DNA of 64,000 nt from Rhabditoides inermis (lineage: Eukaryota > Nematoda > Chromadorea > Rhabditida > Rhabditidae), in the NCBI GenBank assembly GCA_963966185.1, contig CAWZYM010000417.1, positions 1 to 64,000 of the forward strand. The letters run 5' to 3'. Numbering within the stretch: position 1 is the first letter of the stretch; each line of letters opens with the position of its first letter. Of this stretch, positions 49,297-62,147 are shown in pieces. A model generated the notes under the pieces. That model was not told where the DNA came from, searched no databases, and worked only from the letters and a program-made list of their open reading frames with translations. The translations under genes were made by a program, and so were the position numbers.

Positions 49297-50645
49297 ATGT
49301 GCGACGACAAGCTGGGTTCGGAGGAGGGGTGTACGGGTGTGGCACGCGGTTGCGAGCTGGCGACGCTCTTCCACAAGAAGAAGCCGGACGCGCAGCTCGT
49401 GGTGCGCCTCGACACCTCCGCCAGCCTCGGCGTCGCCAAGTTGGAGGTGGGCTCTCTGGATGAAGTAGAAGTGAATGTCGGTGTTGAGGCGGGCGTGTGG
49501 GTAGTGCCGTGTGATCTGGTCGGCTCCGAGGAAGGCAAGAAGGCGCGCCCGATGAAGGTGCGCGTTCACCCGCAGACGGAGACGCTGGCGCGCAGCGATG
49601 CCGCTCTCGCCGACGCCGTCAAGACGGCCGCCAAGCAGGTGGGATATGAGATTGGTTTTTCGAATCCTGGTCACTAGCAAACTTGTTTTGGCGGATTTCG
49701 CACCGAGTCCGAGACCTGCAAACGTGTTGTAGATGGAAAAAAGAGCGAACGTACTGATGGATTAGGCGTGTTTTCGTGGCCTAGTTTTGTGGGGACGAGG
49801 GATGCACTATGCTAAATTTGGGAATGAGGGAAGCGAGTAGTTACTGATTTCATCGTCTATCCCAACAGGTGATGGACGCGCTGCTGTGGGAGTGGCAGGC
49901 TCGCGCGCCGGTGCGCCACGATCCGCGGCTGCTGACGGCGCGTCGCGTCGCCCGCATGCTCCACACCCACACCGGCCTCGTCGAGTTCACCGCGCAGAGG
50001 TGAGTCCGTGAGTCCCGCGAGTTGTGTTTCTAGTATCCCGATAAGTTGCGGCCAGTCTCTTCGAACTACTGCTATCACGCCTCTCAACTACCTCCGAAAT
50101 GACCCAACCACTTCTAACCGTATTCGAAACGGTTTCCGCATAGACTGACGGACTGACCACCGCCTATAGATTGTGCGTGTCGTGGTCGTTGTGTTCGACG
50201 GCGAAGGCGGTGAGCGAGGCTGCCGGCGAGTTGAAGAAGAAGGCGACCAAGGGGCTGCTGAGCGCCCGAGTGGACAGCGAGCAGGGAGCCGATACGCAAA
50301 CGTTGAGTGTTGGTGAGTGAAACGACTCGTCGTCTTTGCGGACGTCCAGATTTTAGACTTTGTCGACGCCGACTTTCACCGTCCTCTCTTGCGGATATCC
50401 CTGCCCGGCAAGTACATGCTGGACGGAGAGGCTAATGTGGAGGTGGGTATGCTGTACCAACATGTGACTTATCCGTTTTGTTGTTCGTATCTCTCTATTT
50501 TTAAACCGTACACGTTCAGATCAGCACGCGTCGGCTGCGATTTTCCGCGGTGCGGTCGTCTCCCGATGATCCCTGCTTGCCTGTGACGCCCCCCGAAAGC
50601 GTCGCCACGGCGATCGCCTACGAAGACGGACAGAATAAGAACGTG
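49297..50645 (+). CDS. Unrecognised gene X, 5' five exons
   Basis: Exons 49297-49638, 49869-49999, 50170-50312, 50357-50442 and 50520-50645 join in phase to 276 residues starting MCDDKLGSEEG and open at the 3' end (donor GTGAGT after QNKNV). Codons are GC-rich in third positions. The sequence is soluble. It has a beta-rich first part (LVVRLDTSASLGVAKLEV), a helical middle (TLARSDAALADAVKTAAKQ) and a Ser/Pro-containing last exon. No signal peptide or known motif was seen. The last donor is in phase 0, matching the acceptor at 55936, so it may continue into the 55936-61200 exons across a 5.3-kb intron. Alternatively its 3' end was missed. Confidence 0.55.
50053..50158. repeat. Inverted-repeat element of the GGTCAGTCTCTTC family in intron 2 of gene X
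   Basis: Starts GGCCAGTCTCTTCGAACTACTG and ends AACGGTTTCCGCATAGACTGAC. It fills most of the 170-bp intron. Related to 32787-32972. Confidence 0.65.
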
Positions 50646-53600
50646 GTGAGTGGCCTGTTTTGAATTCCGGATGTTGTTTATTGTCAGTTCGTGTGAACTA
50701 TTCATGGCGCGCTGCTATATTGGTCATGTGCCGCTGCCGATTTCGAAAGCCGCCGGCGCGCGAGGTGTATTATTATGGGAATTGGGCTGATTCAGTGCTT
50801 TCATGTGGCAGCTTCACCAGGATTCCTTGGCTTGTTTTCGGGAATATTCGCTCGGTTTACGGCTATCGCGAATTGATGTCCGTGCATGTGCGATTGTGTG
50901 TTGTGATAGGAGCACTTGACGGATATCTCCATCTGAAGAGCGATGCGTCTCTCTGTCACTATCGCGCGTACAAGTGGTGATAGCGGGCGATAGTGATAGT
51001 TACGACCTGGCCTATCTCTCTGCGGCGGCGCTCATATGTCTAGGTGACCGCTGATCAAAATATGATATGTGTGGAGATTGGTTATGGTAGGTGGTAGGTA
51101 TGTATGTTTGGGAGAGATCACGTTCTGGTTTCCCATAGCGGATGAGTGGTATACATCGAAGGGATTATGTAATTGTTACACGGGGCTGATGCTATCTGTC
51201 CGCTTGAATCGGTCAGCTGAGTGCATTTAGCATAAGCGTTTTGCTCACTGGAGAGAGAGAGAGAGAAGGAAGGAAAAGAGCGAGGTGCGTAGTGAGGGAA
51301 GCCATGGAAGCAAAAGAGGGATCGATAGGCTCGCGGGTACGCGCCGAACCGACATGGTTGTTGTCGCATAGGCAAGACATAGTAGTGCTAGTGCGTGTGT
51401 ACGCGCGAGTGGGAGAGAGTGACCACACCACCCATCTGTCTAATTCCCCGAGGCCGCGAGACTGCATCGGCTGATCCCCATTTGTATGCACCAAAAGGAA
51501 CAACATCCTCGGCGAGGGATCGATTCTGACCACTGACCGACCGACCATCAACCAGAGTTGCTGCCGAGAGGACAGCGGCTGTTTACTCGCTGTTACACTG
51601 ATTGTTGCTGTGGAGTATCTGATCTTACTTATCCCTTACACATTGGTAAGATGAGAGTTGGATTGGATCTGCTGCGAGTCTGCATCATCGATGTTTGCGT
51701 CGGCGGCGCTACTTGTACTGACTACAATTGGCATTGTCGGCTATCGGTGTCGATTGCAGCTGGCGCAGCTACTGTATAAAGTGAGTCACGTCGTCGTGTT
51801 GTGCCTTGTGCGAGTGGTATGATTGTTGTGTAGTACGAAGGAGGCATATGGAAGGGACATATGGGAATATACTAAATTGCGTGCGCTGCGCGAATCACAA
51901 TGGGAGCTTTTGAAGAGCGTTGTGCGGAAGTGATCTATTCGTAATTCGTAGCTAGGGAGGGCTATTGGCAGACGTAGATTACACACGAGGCGGAGTACTT
52001 CCTCGTTGCAATGACACGCGTACGCGTAGCTTGTATCTTGCTTTTTATTTTTTCACACATCTGTGCATTACGGTTTACGGATCCGATCTCCTATGTTGCA
52101 TCAGCCCACTTTGATGTCTGCGCGATGTGTATTGATTTGCCATTTGGATCGCCTCACAAGATTAGCATATTGGATGTCAAGTGGAGGGCGAAAGGGCACT
52201 TGCACTCTATCTCTGTGTGCACTTTGGTTATCTACATTCTAGTACGTTCCGGTGGTGCGGTGGGCGGATGTAATCTCTCAATTGTTCACTGGGTGGCAAG
52301 TGTGAGTATTGGATTTCAGAAAGTAGGGGTGTGCAGTTGGGCAGTAGTTTTCGATTGTAATCTAGCGTTGGACTAGACGGTAAAAAGTGTCTGCGCGATA
52401 TCAGGTGAGGCAAGGAAGAAATGAGAGAGTGTGACAGAAGTGAGAGCGGCGTCAGCGAAAGGGGAGTGCGAAGATGGATGTATGCGCATCGATTCGCTTC
52501 GACTGCGATCTCTGTGACCGATCGCGCAGCCGCAGCAATCACCCCAGTCTCGCTACGCTTGATCTCATTGAGCTCGCCTTTTTCACTCGACTTCTTTCAG
52601 TTTTTTTCAATCTCTGTGTAATGATATAACTCCTGATTCGACTCAGGTTAAATGTACCTAATATTCTCGCTCTATTCAGGGTGTAATTCTGAATGAATGA
52701 TGATAGGGAGATTGCGTGTTGAATGTCATGCATGTGCATGCGCTCATTTTGTATTCCCTCGCTTTGGCGAATCGTGATCGTTGATACGCTGCGATTCAAA
52801 TTTATGGCCGGTGTTTGGTGGACGTCGGTCGGACTACTATACGATCGGCTCGCTATGCAATAGGGCATTGATCCTGCGGGGTTGTGACTGTTGTGAGTGA
52901 GACGGAGAGTGGGCAGATAGCGCGGCTAGATGGGAGGCTTTTGTACACATTGGAACGGCACGTCTCTGTGCGCTCACCACGCACTTGGCTTGCACTTTGC
53001 CTTTGCCACTATGTGTGGGAATAAAGGACAGCGATGCGTGATGCGAGATATTGAGCCCACGGTCAATGAATATTTTGAGTAACAGTAGTCTTGTGGGAAT
53101 TGAGGATTTTCTATTAGTATTGTATTAATATTTTTTCGTATCCATTCAAAGACGCTATTTGGTTAGTTCGTTGAACGGATTAAACTAAAAACGAAAGAAA
53201 GGAATCATAATATTTTACAATCTATTCATACGGAATACGCTAACGCTAATATTGACACATCTGCGGCCCTATTTCCTATTTCATGTGGTCGGGCTTCGGG
53301 CACATTGGGTCACCGCTACCCTGGCTCGTCGTGTTTTCAATACTTTCAACGATACAATTTGATTGCACACATACACACTGCTATGAATTGCATGCTTTTG
53401 AAAAGTCTCGTGTCCACTGCTGTGATTCAAACCACAACCACTGCCCAACACATGGCCTGTGTGTTTTTTTGCGACCGTCTCTCTTTGCTGCGACACACAT
53501 GTTTCCCATTGTTGTCGTCTAGGGAGTCAAATGCTAGAAACGAGCCCCCGGCGTTCTCCATTATGTCACATGCGAGGTGGTTTTGGAGTTCTGGTTCGCT

Positions 53601-55935
53601 AATCGCCATATTTTCGCATGAGTTCGCTCGGGTCGGCGAGCGACTTTCTCTTTTTGCACGCGCACACGTGTCGGATAGTCGGATTATCATCACCCACCAC
53701 GCCCGTATCACTCTTTCCGGATTGAGATTCACGCGTGTGTGTATGGGAGTATGGGTATGAACAGTGAGACGCTAAAAGAGCATGGACGATTGAACGACAC
53801 AACGACGAGTGCATTGTACGCGAGACATTGAAAAAGAGAGTCGTCCCTTTGTCGTCTCGAGTGTCACTCGGTGTTGTGTATTCCTTATTTACCCCGTGCA
53901 CACACACACGTAAAAGTCGGAAAAGATGAACGCAGAGTGGAGAGCGAGCCGGAGAAGAATGGGTTGTCATTGTGCGTGCATATAAACCTCTAATCGCTTC
54001 CTTGTCACGCGACGAAGACGCATTGTCTTTTACGATTCGTGTGTAGGAGAGTGGAGGCTCTCCTGATAATAGAAGAGCTGAGCAAATTGAAATTTGATTG
54101 CACCCGTTGCCCGTTCCCTCTCCTCTTCGCGTGCAGAGCTGTGTACAAAAGAGTGTGCGGGGGCAGAAAGACGTAGACGTTTTCGGCGTTTGGCTCACGG
54201 GCCACGGCTAGTTTATGGTTTACGCGAGTGTGCAGAGGAGGTACTCAAGCTGTGAGCTGAGCACCAACTTGACGACATGTTTGTCACTTTGCCATTTTTG
54301 GACATGTGACCATCTCACCCGCATGAATGCGTTACGTTACTCACACAGGTTGAGGGTTGGATTTATTTTTGGCACGATGTGGTCATGTGGGTATGGATGA
54401 GCAGAGGTAGACGGCTCGAGGGTTTTCTCGAGGGTTCGAGGGTCGTCTCGACTAAAATCTCGACCCTCGTTTCCGGGTTTTTCTCGACCATCGAACTTTG
54501 GGTCGACTCGACCCTCGAACTTTGTAGCCCCGCCTACTTTTCTTACAGATCGTAGCCAGTGAAAAACGATATCAGATATGATATAAGCGTGCTTAGGCAT
54601 GATGCCTAGACCACACTAGAACACCAAAAGTTGTGCATTGTGCCCAACAGGGACATGCTCAAGAAGTCCACACCGGTGAAGATGTTTTTGGCGCTTTGTT
54701 GCGACACGAAGAAGACGATTCACCTCTTAGCCTAACCGCTGGCAGCGACAAATGTGCGCCGGGTTTATGGTCATCGATTTAAATTTTGTCCTACGAACTT
54801 GTGCCGCGGTGCGTTCGACTCGCAAGATGATGGCGATGAAGATTCCGTGATTTTCATCTCAAAAAAGTTATTTTTGTTAATTATGACGTCACAGATTTTG
54901 CCGCCAAAAAGTAGCAGTAGTTCGAGGGTCGACTCGAGGGTCACTCGATGATCGAGTTTGAGAGTACGCCTCATCTCGACTATCGAACCCTCGACTCGAC
55001 CCTCGCACCCCTGAGACGACCATCGAGCCATCTACCAGAGAGTGGCGATGGCAGCAGATGCATGTCTCTGTGTGATTGAATAATGAGGCCAGAAGAGATA
55101 GAGAAAGAAAGAGAGGATAGGAGAGAGTAAGACGAGCGCGGAGAAAGAGCGCCATGCCTTTGTAGCACTGGTCACGCGGTGCGAGACTGCTGCGCCATCG
55201 CATCACTCATGCCAGCGCACACTCACTTTTTACGAGCTGCCAGCTGCTAGACATTACGTTTTTCGAACGGCAGATGGGAAGTGGGAAGTCATCCCGTCTC
55301 ATCCCGTGGCCAGTAGTAGTTGCGAGCCGTTTCTCGTCTTCGAGGGTTGTCATTATCATCTATTTTTATTAACGTTAATAATGGACGTTGTTGTAGGTGA
55401 ATGTGCGCCGCATCTCATTCTTTCATTAGTTTGAGGGGTTTCCCCCGTTTGGCTTCTTGTATGACGTCTCTCCTATCCTCGTTGCTGCAGGCTGACTCGC
55501 TGTGTGTTGGTTGCTGAGGGAGGAGACGGTAGCGAAAGAGAGGCGGTGCGGGAACACGAGAGGAGGCGGAGAGGAACCTGAAAAGGAGAGAGAAGGAGAG
55601 GACGGATGGTTATCGTGTCGCATCTGTTTTCGTCTCCGGACCGAATGTCGTGTTGATCACTGGCACCGATTGTCTGACTGACTCGACCCCCACACATTCA
55701 CTTTGAAAGTGCGACGCTCGAGTGGGAGTGGCGCCGGTCGACACGTACACGGAGAGGGGCGGAGGCTGGCGAGGTGCGGCGGCGACGGCGGCGCAACAAC
55801 GTGACTGTATCATCGCCCTGATCGCCTTATCGCTCTCCACGTTTTGGCACTCGGCTCGGTCGACGGCAAACATTATTACTCTCTATTATTACGTGTGAGC
55901 CTGGTGCGAGCGGTCAGCTTAATACTTGGATGCAG
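50646..55935. other. 5.3-kb non-coding stretch (possible large intron)
   Basis: No exon chain is supported. It contains the inverted-repeat element at 54406-55036. It is either the intron joining the two halves of gene X or an intergenic region with promoters. Confidence 0.4.
54406..55036. mobile_element. Non-autonomous element with GGTAGAYGGCTCGA termini
   Basis: About 631 bp. The left end GGTAGACGGCTCGAGGG and the right end, reversed, GGTAGATGGCTCGATGG are inverted. Subterminal CGAGGGTCGACTCGA motifs repeat at both ends. No transposase frame. A target duplication could not be assigned with confidence. Confidence 0.7.
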
Positions 55936-58900
55936 ATGTACCACATGACAGTGGAGCAGATGGGCTTCAGCCGGCTGGGATCGTGCTTTACCTCTACGTC
56001 CACCTCCCCTAGTTATTCATCGTCTTCGTCGCGGCGACGAGCCGGGATGCGATTTCGGATGCGTGAGCGATGGAGCAAGGTTAGATTGAAATACCCCGAT
56101 TCGAAATTGCTCCCACTGCTTGCTCGTGCAGGTGCAGTGGAAAGAGGATGTGACGTGATTGATAGTGAGCGTAATTGTGTGTAAGACTAGCACGTGCGCG
56201 ATGACGGCCTCTCACTATGCGCGTGCTCGTTCTTTGTGCGTTCTCTGCACTCATCATCCGCATAATTTGCCTAGCGCGCACTGCGCACATGTCTCGAGGG
56301 CGACTCCAGGGGGTGGGCCCGGATCGGACTGGAAACGACTAGAGACATCTCTCTCGGCACTATTAAATAGTGGTCTCTGTTCTCTGTCATCTCAAGTCGT
56401 TCGACGCTTGCCTTTTCATCGTTACCGAGTGTTGCTATTTGACTTTTCGCCTGTTCTCATATACTATTACTTTTTTGTGATGTGTGTTTGATTAGCGCTT
56501 TTTTGTGATCGCCGCGCGGACGGGCGGTGTGAGAGTTGCCGGGGCCGAGTTTGTTTTGTGATGGCTTTCCGCGCGGGTTTGGTTTGGTCTTGGTCCACTC
56601 TGTGCTCATAGTGTTCCTCTTTTTGAGGGGTGCTCGTATGGCAAAATGGTCGGGAAAAGAAGAGAGGGGAGAGAGAGGGCAGAGGGGGGAGAGGGCGATT
56701 TCACGTGACACGCGTTTTTTGTGTCTGGACAGAGAGTGTGGGAGAGTGTGCTAGGACGGGGGAGAGTGGCGGGGGAAGAGAGGGGAGTGAATGGCCGCCA
56801 GCCGGCCATAGGCCTTGCAAGCGCGGGGCTATCCCGGCGTCGGCGAGTCGGCTAGAGCTCATTACTACTAGTGCACGTGTGTACGTGTGTGTGTGTTTTT
56901 CTCTCCTCTATCGAGTCGGGATGTGGATGTGTATATGTGTGGTGTTCATTAGAGGCTTGCCCTTTCACGGGATTCGATTTGCTTGTATCGATTCTTGGCC
57001 GGGCGCGTCCCCAGGGCATAACAAGAACGTTTCACATCCTGACGTGTTGAGTTTGTATCATCCGGAAGCTACTTTTTCATGTGGATTGCATTTAGGGATG
57101 GTAATTATCCAGATGTTTTATCAAAATTTACGTATGACGTTTTGCGTTTATTCATTGGTCACTGGTGAGTGACCATTTCTCAGCATGGCTTGTAAGTTGC
57201 TTTTTGGTTGCATTTCCATGGAGATGAGGGGTGGGATAAGCTGTGTTTATTAATATAGCAAATAGTACAGGCGAGGAGAAACGTCATTGCAAGCGCAGTG
57301 GACAGTAGAATGGGAGAATACATGAACGAATCCATGAATAGGTCTGCAGGAGAGGCGGAGTACAGTATGATGCGCTCTGAATCAGCTAGCTAAAAGCTAT
57401 AAGTGAAGGGTAATCTAGCGGTTCAAATCCGCAAAGCCGCTTGTGGTTTAAAATGGCGTATTGGGGAAATGCTAATCCGGGTGAGACGCAGTGTGAATAA
57501 TCGAGTCGTGCACATGTTTCTTTCGGTTCAACTCGCTCCTCACACTTATGTCTCTGTCTTGCAGATGTTGTCGTCGTCTCAGTCTCGCGTGGAGGAGCTG
57601 CGCCGTCGTCTGGACGAGTCGCTGGCCGCCTTCCAGAAGAGCACCACCCAGCGGGAGACGCGCCCCCGCGGACTCCACCTCGTCGAGCAGACCGACACCG
57701 AGACGGTCGTCGAGGTGACCAAGGTACGGTTGTGTACGGTTACGGTGGGGCTGGAGCAGGACAAGGTGGTCAGGATATGGTATGGCGCTTTTGTCGAAGT
57801 TACTAAGGTGAGAAGGAAGAGGTGGTCAGTGGACGATATGGTGTTGCTTTTTTGTCGAAGTCAGCGATGTTCGGTAGGAGGGGGAGAGGAGGAGGCGAAG
57901 GCAAGGATGGGTGGTCAGTAGACAGTAGACGGTACTGTAGTTGTAATTTGAACTTTCCTGTCTCGTGGTAGATTGACGGGGTTGATACGGGGGGAGCATG
58001 TTGTTTTGATCGGTGGGCGGCGAGATGTTTTTTGAATCTACGTGTTACTTGACTTGGCAAGTAATGGAGTAATTTTGCGTGTCACTCCGTGTGGTGTGTA
58101 CCGGTTGAGGACGAATGAGTGATGTGGCCGATATGGTACCGAGAAACGAGACACGTGCGAGAATGGAAGGGTCGAATGTGGCATGGTAGACGGGACGGAA
58201 TGTGTGCACGTGTACTTGATCATGTTTTGGCCTGACACAACTGAATGAGGAAGAGAAAGACTGCTCTTGAACGCACGTTTGATTTGGAAGTACGTGAACA
58301 GTGTTGGAGTGATTGGTGATTAGGTCAGTGTGATAGTGTAATGGTCGAGAATCACAAGTGATCAGTGGCACCAGCGCCAGCGGTCACTATCGGTGATTCC
58401 CGGATGGTACGTGTTTGTAGATTGCTGCGAGTATTGTTATGTTGCTGCTTGCAACAACAATGAATCACTGATTCCTAGAGAGATTACTCCTCGCGTGGGA
58501 ATTGTGCATACGGAACGTTGTCGACAGGTTGTGGAGAGCGAGTGAGTGTAGGATATCCTAATCCTTCTATTCGCTCATTTGTGATTCTTATTTACCGCAT
58601 CACTATAACGTGCGTTGTAAATGTGGAAAATGGGATAATGGAAAGTAGCGGCAGCGATGGTTGGGGATTCTTGATTCTCACATTTGCCCCTTTCCCTCGA
58701 GAATTATGTTTGTTTTGAGACTATGCCAATGGGGCTGCTCCCTGCTGTTGTGGCTAACGTGTTATAGATTGATGGAGAGGCTACTGGCTACGTCACAGGA
58801 TAGCCACTAGTCACACTTGATGGAAGGTCGGCGAGGGAATTAGTGCATAGTAGTTGGCATCCATTATTTCCCATTCAATCCGCTCGCTGACCATTCAGGT

Positions 58901-61200
58901 CTGAACGTTTTCAGTCGTTTTTTTCCAGCGACGAGATGGATAGTGGGCCGGGTGTAGAGTGGAGAGAGAGGCGAGGGACAGTGGATGGGAGGAGAGCGGG
59001 CAGAGAGTGGTCAGCCAGCCTTAGTCACGCGGTTGTGCTAGAATTGCGAGTGGTGTGTGTGGGAAGGGAATAGGGAGAGGGGGGGATGAAGGTCGCGACA
59101 GGGTTATGTGTGAAGAGAAGGGAATGGCAGAGACGACCATGTGTCGGAACTGTATTTCGGGGAATTGACAGTTTTATATATAGTTTATTCATATGAATTT
59201 TGGTGATAACACGGGATAAGAGAAGGAGATACAATAAGATGCTCGGGAGACAGCAGCCCCCGTCGTCGGTCCGTATCCCTGCGACCCGGTACAACCGCAC
59301 TCTCCCCAGAAATCAGAGTTAACATGATCTATGTAGGGAAAGTGCAATCTCATCACCCGAAACGAGATAAAAGTGAGTGAGAAAAACGGTCTATATGTGC
59401 CGTTTGTCACCACTTCTGAATAAGAGTTGCCCCAGCTTCATATTTTAGAGATTAGTGGGGTCTTGTATTTTAAGTGAACTGAAAATAGTGCCGTTTTTAC
59501 TATGGAAATTTATATGATTATTTAAGCTCTTTCTGAATTGGTGTTTATCGGGAATATTTACAACGGTTTGAGGAAGCAAGTTCCAAGTGTTAACAACCGA
59601 ATGAATTATAAAAGACTGTTGAATTGTGTTTTTGGCGTTACTGTAAGTTTTGTCTGCTTTTGCGGAAACTGCCAACTGTGGGGGGATGCCAAGCTTTGTG
59701 AGTGGACTGAGACTGACTGTCTGCTCTTGCGGGTACTGGGTAAAGAGCGGAATGTCAGATTGTGTGCGTAGACTGACTGTCTGCTCTTGCTGAAACTGAG
59801 AGAAAGCCAGAAGTAGCCTGACCGTCTCGCCTTTGCAGCCGGGCGGCCGTCCCCGCCTGGAGAGGATGCGTGTCGCCGCCGCCGCCTCGTCGACCCCGCT
59901 CGCAGTGATCTGCGACGGGATGCCCCTTCCCCATGACTGGGCGAGCAGCCCGGCCGAGTCGGTCGACTCGGGCGTCTCCCTCTCCTCGCCCGTCTCCTCC
60001 CCGGTGACGGTCAAGTCGTCGCCCTTCTATCAGTACTCGGGTCAGTAGCATTGAAACAAGTTCTGTCGATTGAGAACTGTGTTTGGATGAATGTTAGGTT
60101 TCACCGTGGAATAGAGTTTTAATGGGTTTTTGCGTCTACAATAAGTTCTGTCAATGATGCAAAGTTTGATCAGTCAGATGTGCCTTATATAATAAGTGGA
60201 CTGATACGTTTCAAGAGTTGATGAAGTTTAGATTTGTGGAGTGTGCGATAATCTCGTATCGTTATTGGCAGCATGTCAGATCAACTAACAATCTTTTTGC
60301 AGAGGAGTCGTCGAACACTGCCCGTCTGATGGGTATGCGGCAGCGATCGCAGAGCGAGAGTGGCACTCCCTCCTGGTACAACCACGGGCTCAAGGGCATA
60401 CTCAAGAAGCCATCGGGAGGGGGAGTGGGAGGAGGGAAGCGCGCCGCCGGAGTGGCACGGTGAGTACTGTAGTAAGTAGGTAGTGGGGTTTGGGGTACTG
60501 TAGTAAGTCGGGAGGGTACTGTACTTACCGCTCCCTTCTAGCTCTGTGTCTGAGTGCATCGCCGAGCTGGATGCTCTGCCGGATACGACTCGGGCGGCTC
60601 GGCTGATGCGAGCCATGACATTGGAGGAAGACATGGAAGAAGAGGAGGAGGAGGAGACGGAGGAGGAGGGAGAGTGTGGTGAGTGGAGATGGAGGAAGAG
60701 TGGACAGAACACAATACACGTGTACGAACGGGGCGGAGTAAGGAAGTAGTGTCAAGGGAATGTACAAGAGAGTAGTAGACATAACACAGAACAACTAGAA
60801 GGCTTCCGTCGGAGTGTGAAGAGTGGATGGAAGATAAACGTTGAACTTCCCCCCTTTTGCAGCCCCGATCCGCAAGAAGCGCGTCTCTTTTTCGGAGCGT
60901 CTGACGGAGGAGCGTCGGTTCTGCTCCAACTCGTGCATCTTCTCGGCGAGTCGCCAGAAGAAGAACAAGAAGACGGCGGAGAGAAAGGCGAGGAAGCGCG
61001 CCGAGAGCGAGAGGAGCAGCGACGACGTGGAGAAGGAGAAGGGCGGGGCGGTGGAGCAGCGCAAGGACAGCGGGTTCTCGGAGGAGGAGCAGGGCGGCGG
61101 GGACGTGGGGGTGCGCGTGTTCGAGGTGGGGTGTCCGGAGAGGGGCTGGATGCGGATGGTGCGCACCCAGCGCAGCCGAGCCAACAGTCAGTGTGAGTAG
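55936..61200 (+). CDS. Unrecognised gene X, 3' six exons, with PP1-docking RVSF motif
   Basis: Exons 55936-56079, 57565-57723, 59839-60040, 60303-60459, 60542-60678 and 60863-61200 join in phase to 378 residues ending NSQCE. Two exons begin exactly with ATG after the acceptor (MYHMTVEQ; MLSSSQSR), so either could be a true start. Features in order: Ser-rich stretch, coiled coil (VEELRRRLDESLAAFQKS), Ser/Pro-rich region, LKGILKKPS, acidic run (EDMEEEEEEETEEE), then RKKRVSFSE, which fits the RVxF docking site for protein phosphatase 1. A basic Lys/Arg/Glu helix follows. No enzymatic domain is visible; a cytosolic scaffold or PP1 regulator is an inference. It may share a transcript with 49297-50645. 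Confidence 0.6.
59447..59660 (-). mobile_element. 3' fragment of a non-LTR (LINE) reverse transcriptase
   Basis: Minus-strand frame ending at 59445 contains SVVNTWNLLPQTVVNIPD followed by FRKSLNNHI. This matches the conserved C-terminal motif of jockey/CR1/RTE-type polymerases (R.V..WN.LP..VV.A.S...FK..L). It is 5'-truncated, typical of LINE insertions, and lies in an intron of gene X on the opposite strand. The upstream part of that frame is antisense to exon 59839-60040 and is not LINE. Confidence 0.65.
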
Positions 61201-62147
61201 AGGGCAGGAACAAAGACATGCTCTCTCCCCTTTCTCGCACTCCCAGGCAAACTCTCCAAACCGACCCGACCCGCAGCCGTGTAGAGTGTATATAGCCATA
61301 GCAGAGAGTGTACTCGACAGTTTTGTATATAGTCGGATGTATATAAGTTAGTTTTGTGTGACTCGCGGTAGGTGTGGGTGTTTCTTCCATTTTCGTTATC
61401 GTTTTGTTGAGAAAATTGAGAAAAGACGTAAAAACCTTACGGGGGTGTGGAATCCATGTTCTTATTAGCGTATACGTGTGTGGATATTGGTACAAGAGAC
61501 GCGCGAGTGTCTCCCTCCCTCGCTCGCGGCTGTGTATATGGAAGATTTGCCGAGGCGAGAGAAAGACTCGTGTCGTCGACTATATTGTTGCGTGTCTCGA
61601 TCTGTTATGTTTGCCAGATATAAACGTTATCCCTGTACTGTGAAGTGTGTTTTGTGTTTTGATGAGGACTGCGGTTGTAAGGTTTTTCTGGATAGACCGT
61701 TGACTTCGACTTTAGACGGTCATTTCGAATGGTGATTGGATGGTGTTTGGATTGGATGTTTTGATGAGGACTGGGGTTTTCTGTATGAACCTTTGACTCT
61801 GACATTGAGGATTGAGGAGAGAAGGTATTGGTCATTTTCCGAAGGGTGATTGGTTGATCGTCATTCTCGAATCACTTTCTTGTCTTGTGTGCAATGAGGC
61901 GGTCTGTTGTGATCAGTCTGGATGGCTTATCCCTGGATTCCGAGATGCAACTACTCACGGTATGCTCGGGCACTCTGGATTGTCCGGATCGGATAAGGCC
62001 CAATTACACTATACTCTCGCAGTTTCACTGAGCTAACATAGATAGGGTTGCAACAGTTGGTTGCGCTGTTTCCAGATTCAGTCAATATTGTATCTTTTGT
62101 ATATGAATTTCACTCGTGAAGTCGGAAGTCTAATTGAGCCCATATAG
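61201..62147. other. Spacer between gene X and gene Y
   Basis: Holds a two-copy tandem duplication around TGTTTTGATGAGGACTG (61657 and 61758). The first exon of gene Y probably lies here but was not identified. Confidence 0.4.

Noticed and set aside
57405..57445. tRNA-like B box (GGTTCAAATCC)
   Set aside because: No matching A box, anticodon arm or acceptor stem upstream; at most a tRNA-derived relic.
59445..60014. Treating the whole 189-codon minus frame as one gene
   Set aside because: Its first half is the antisense of an exon of gene X; only the C-terminal part has LINE polymerase character.
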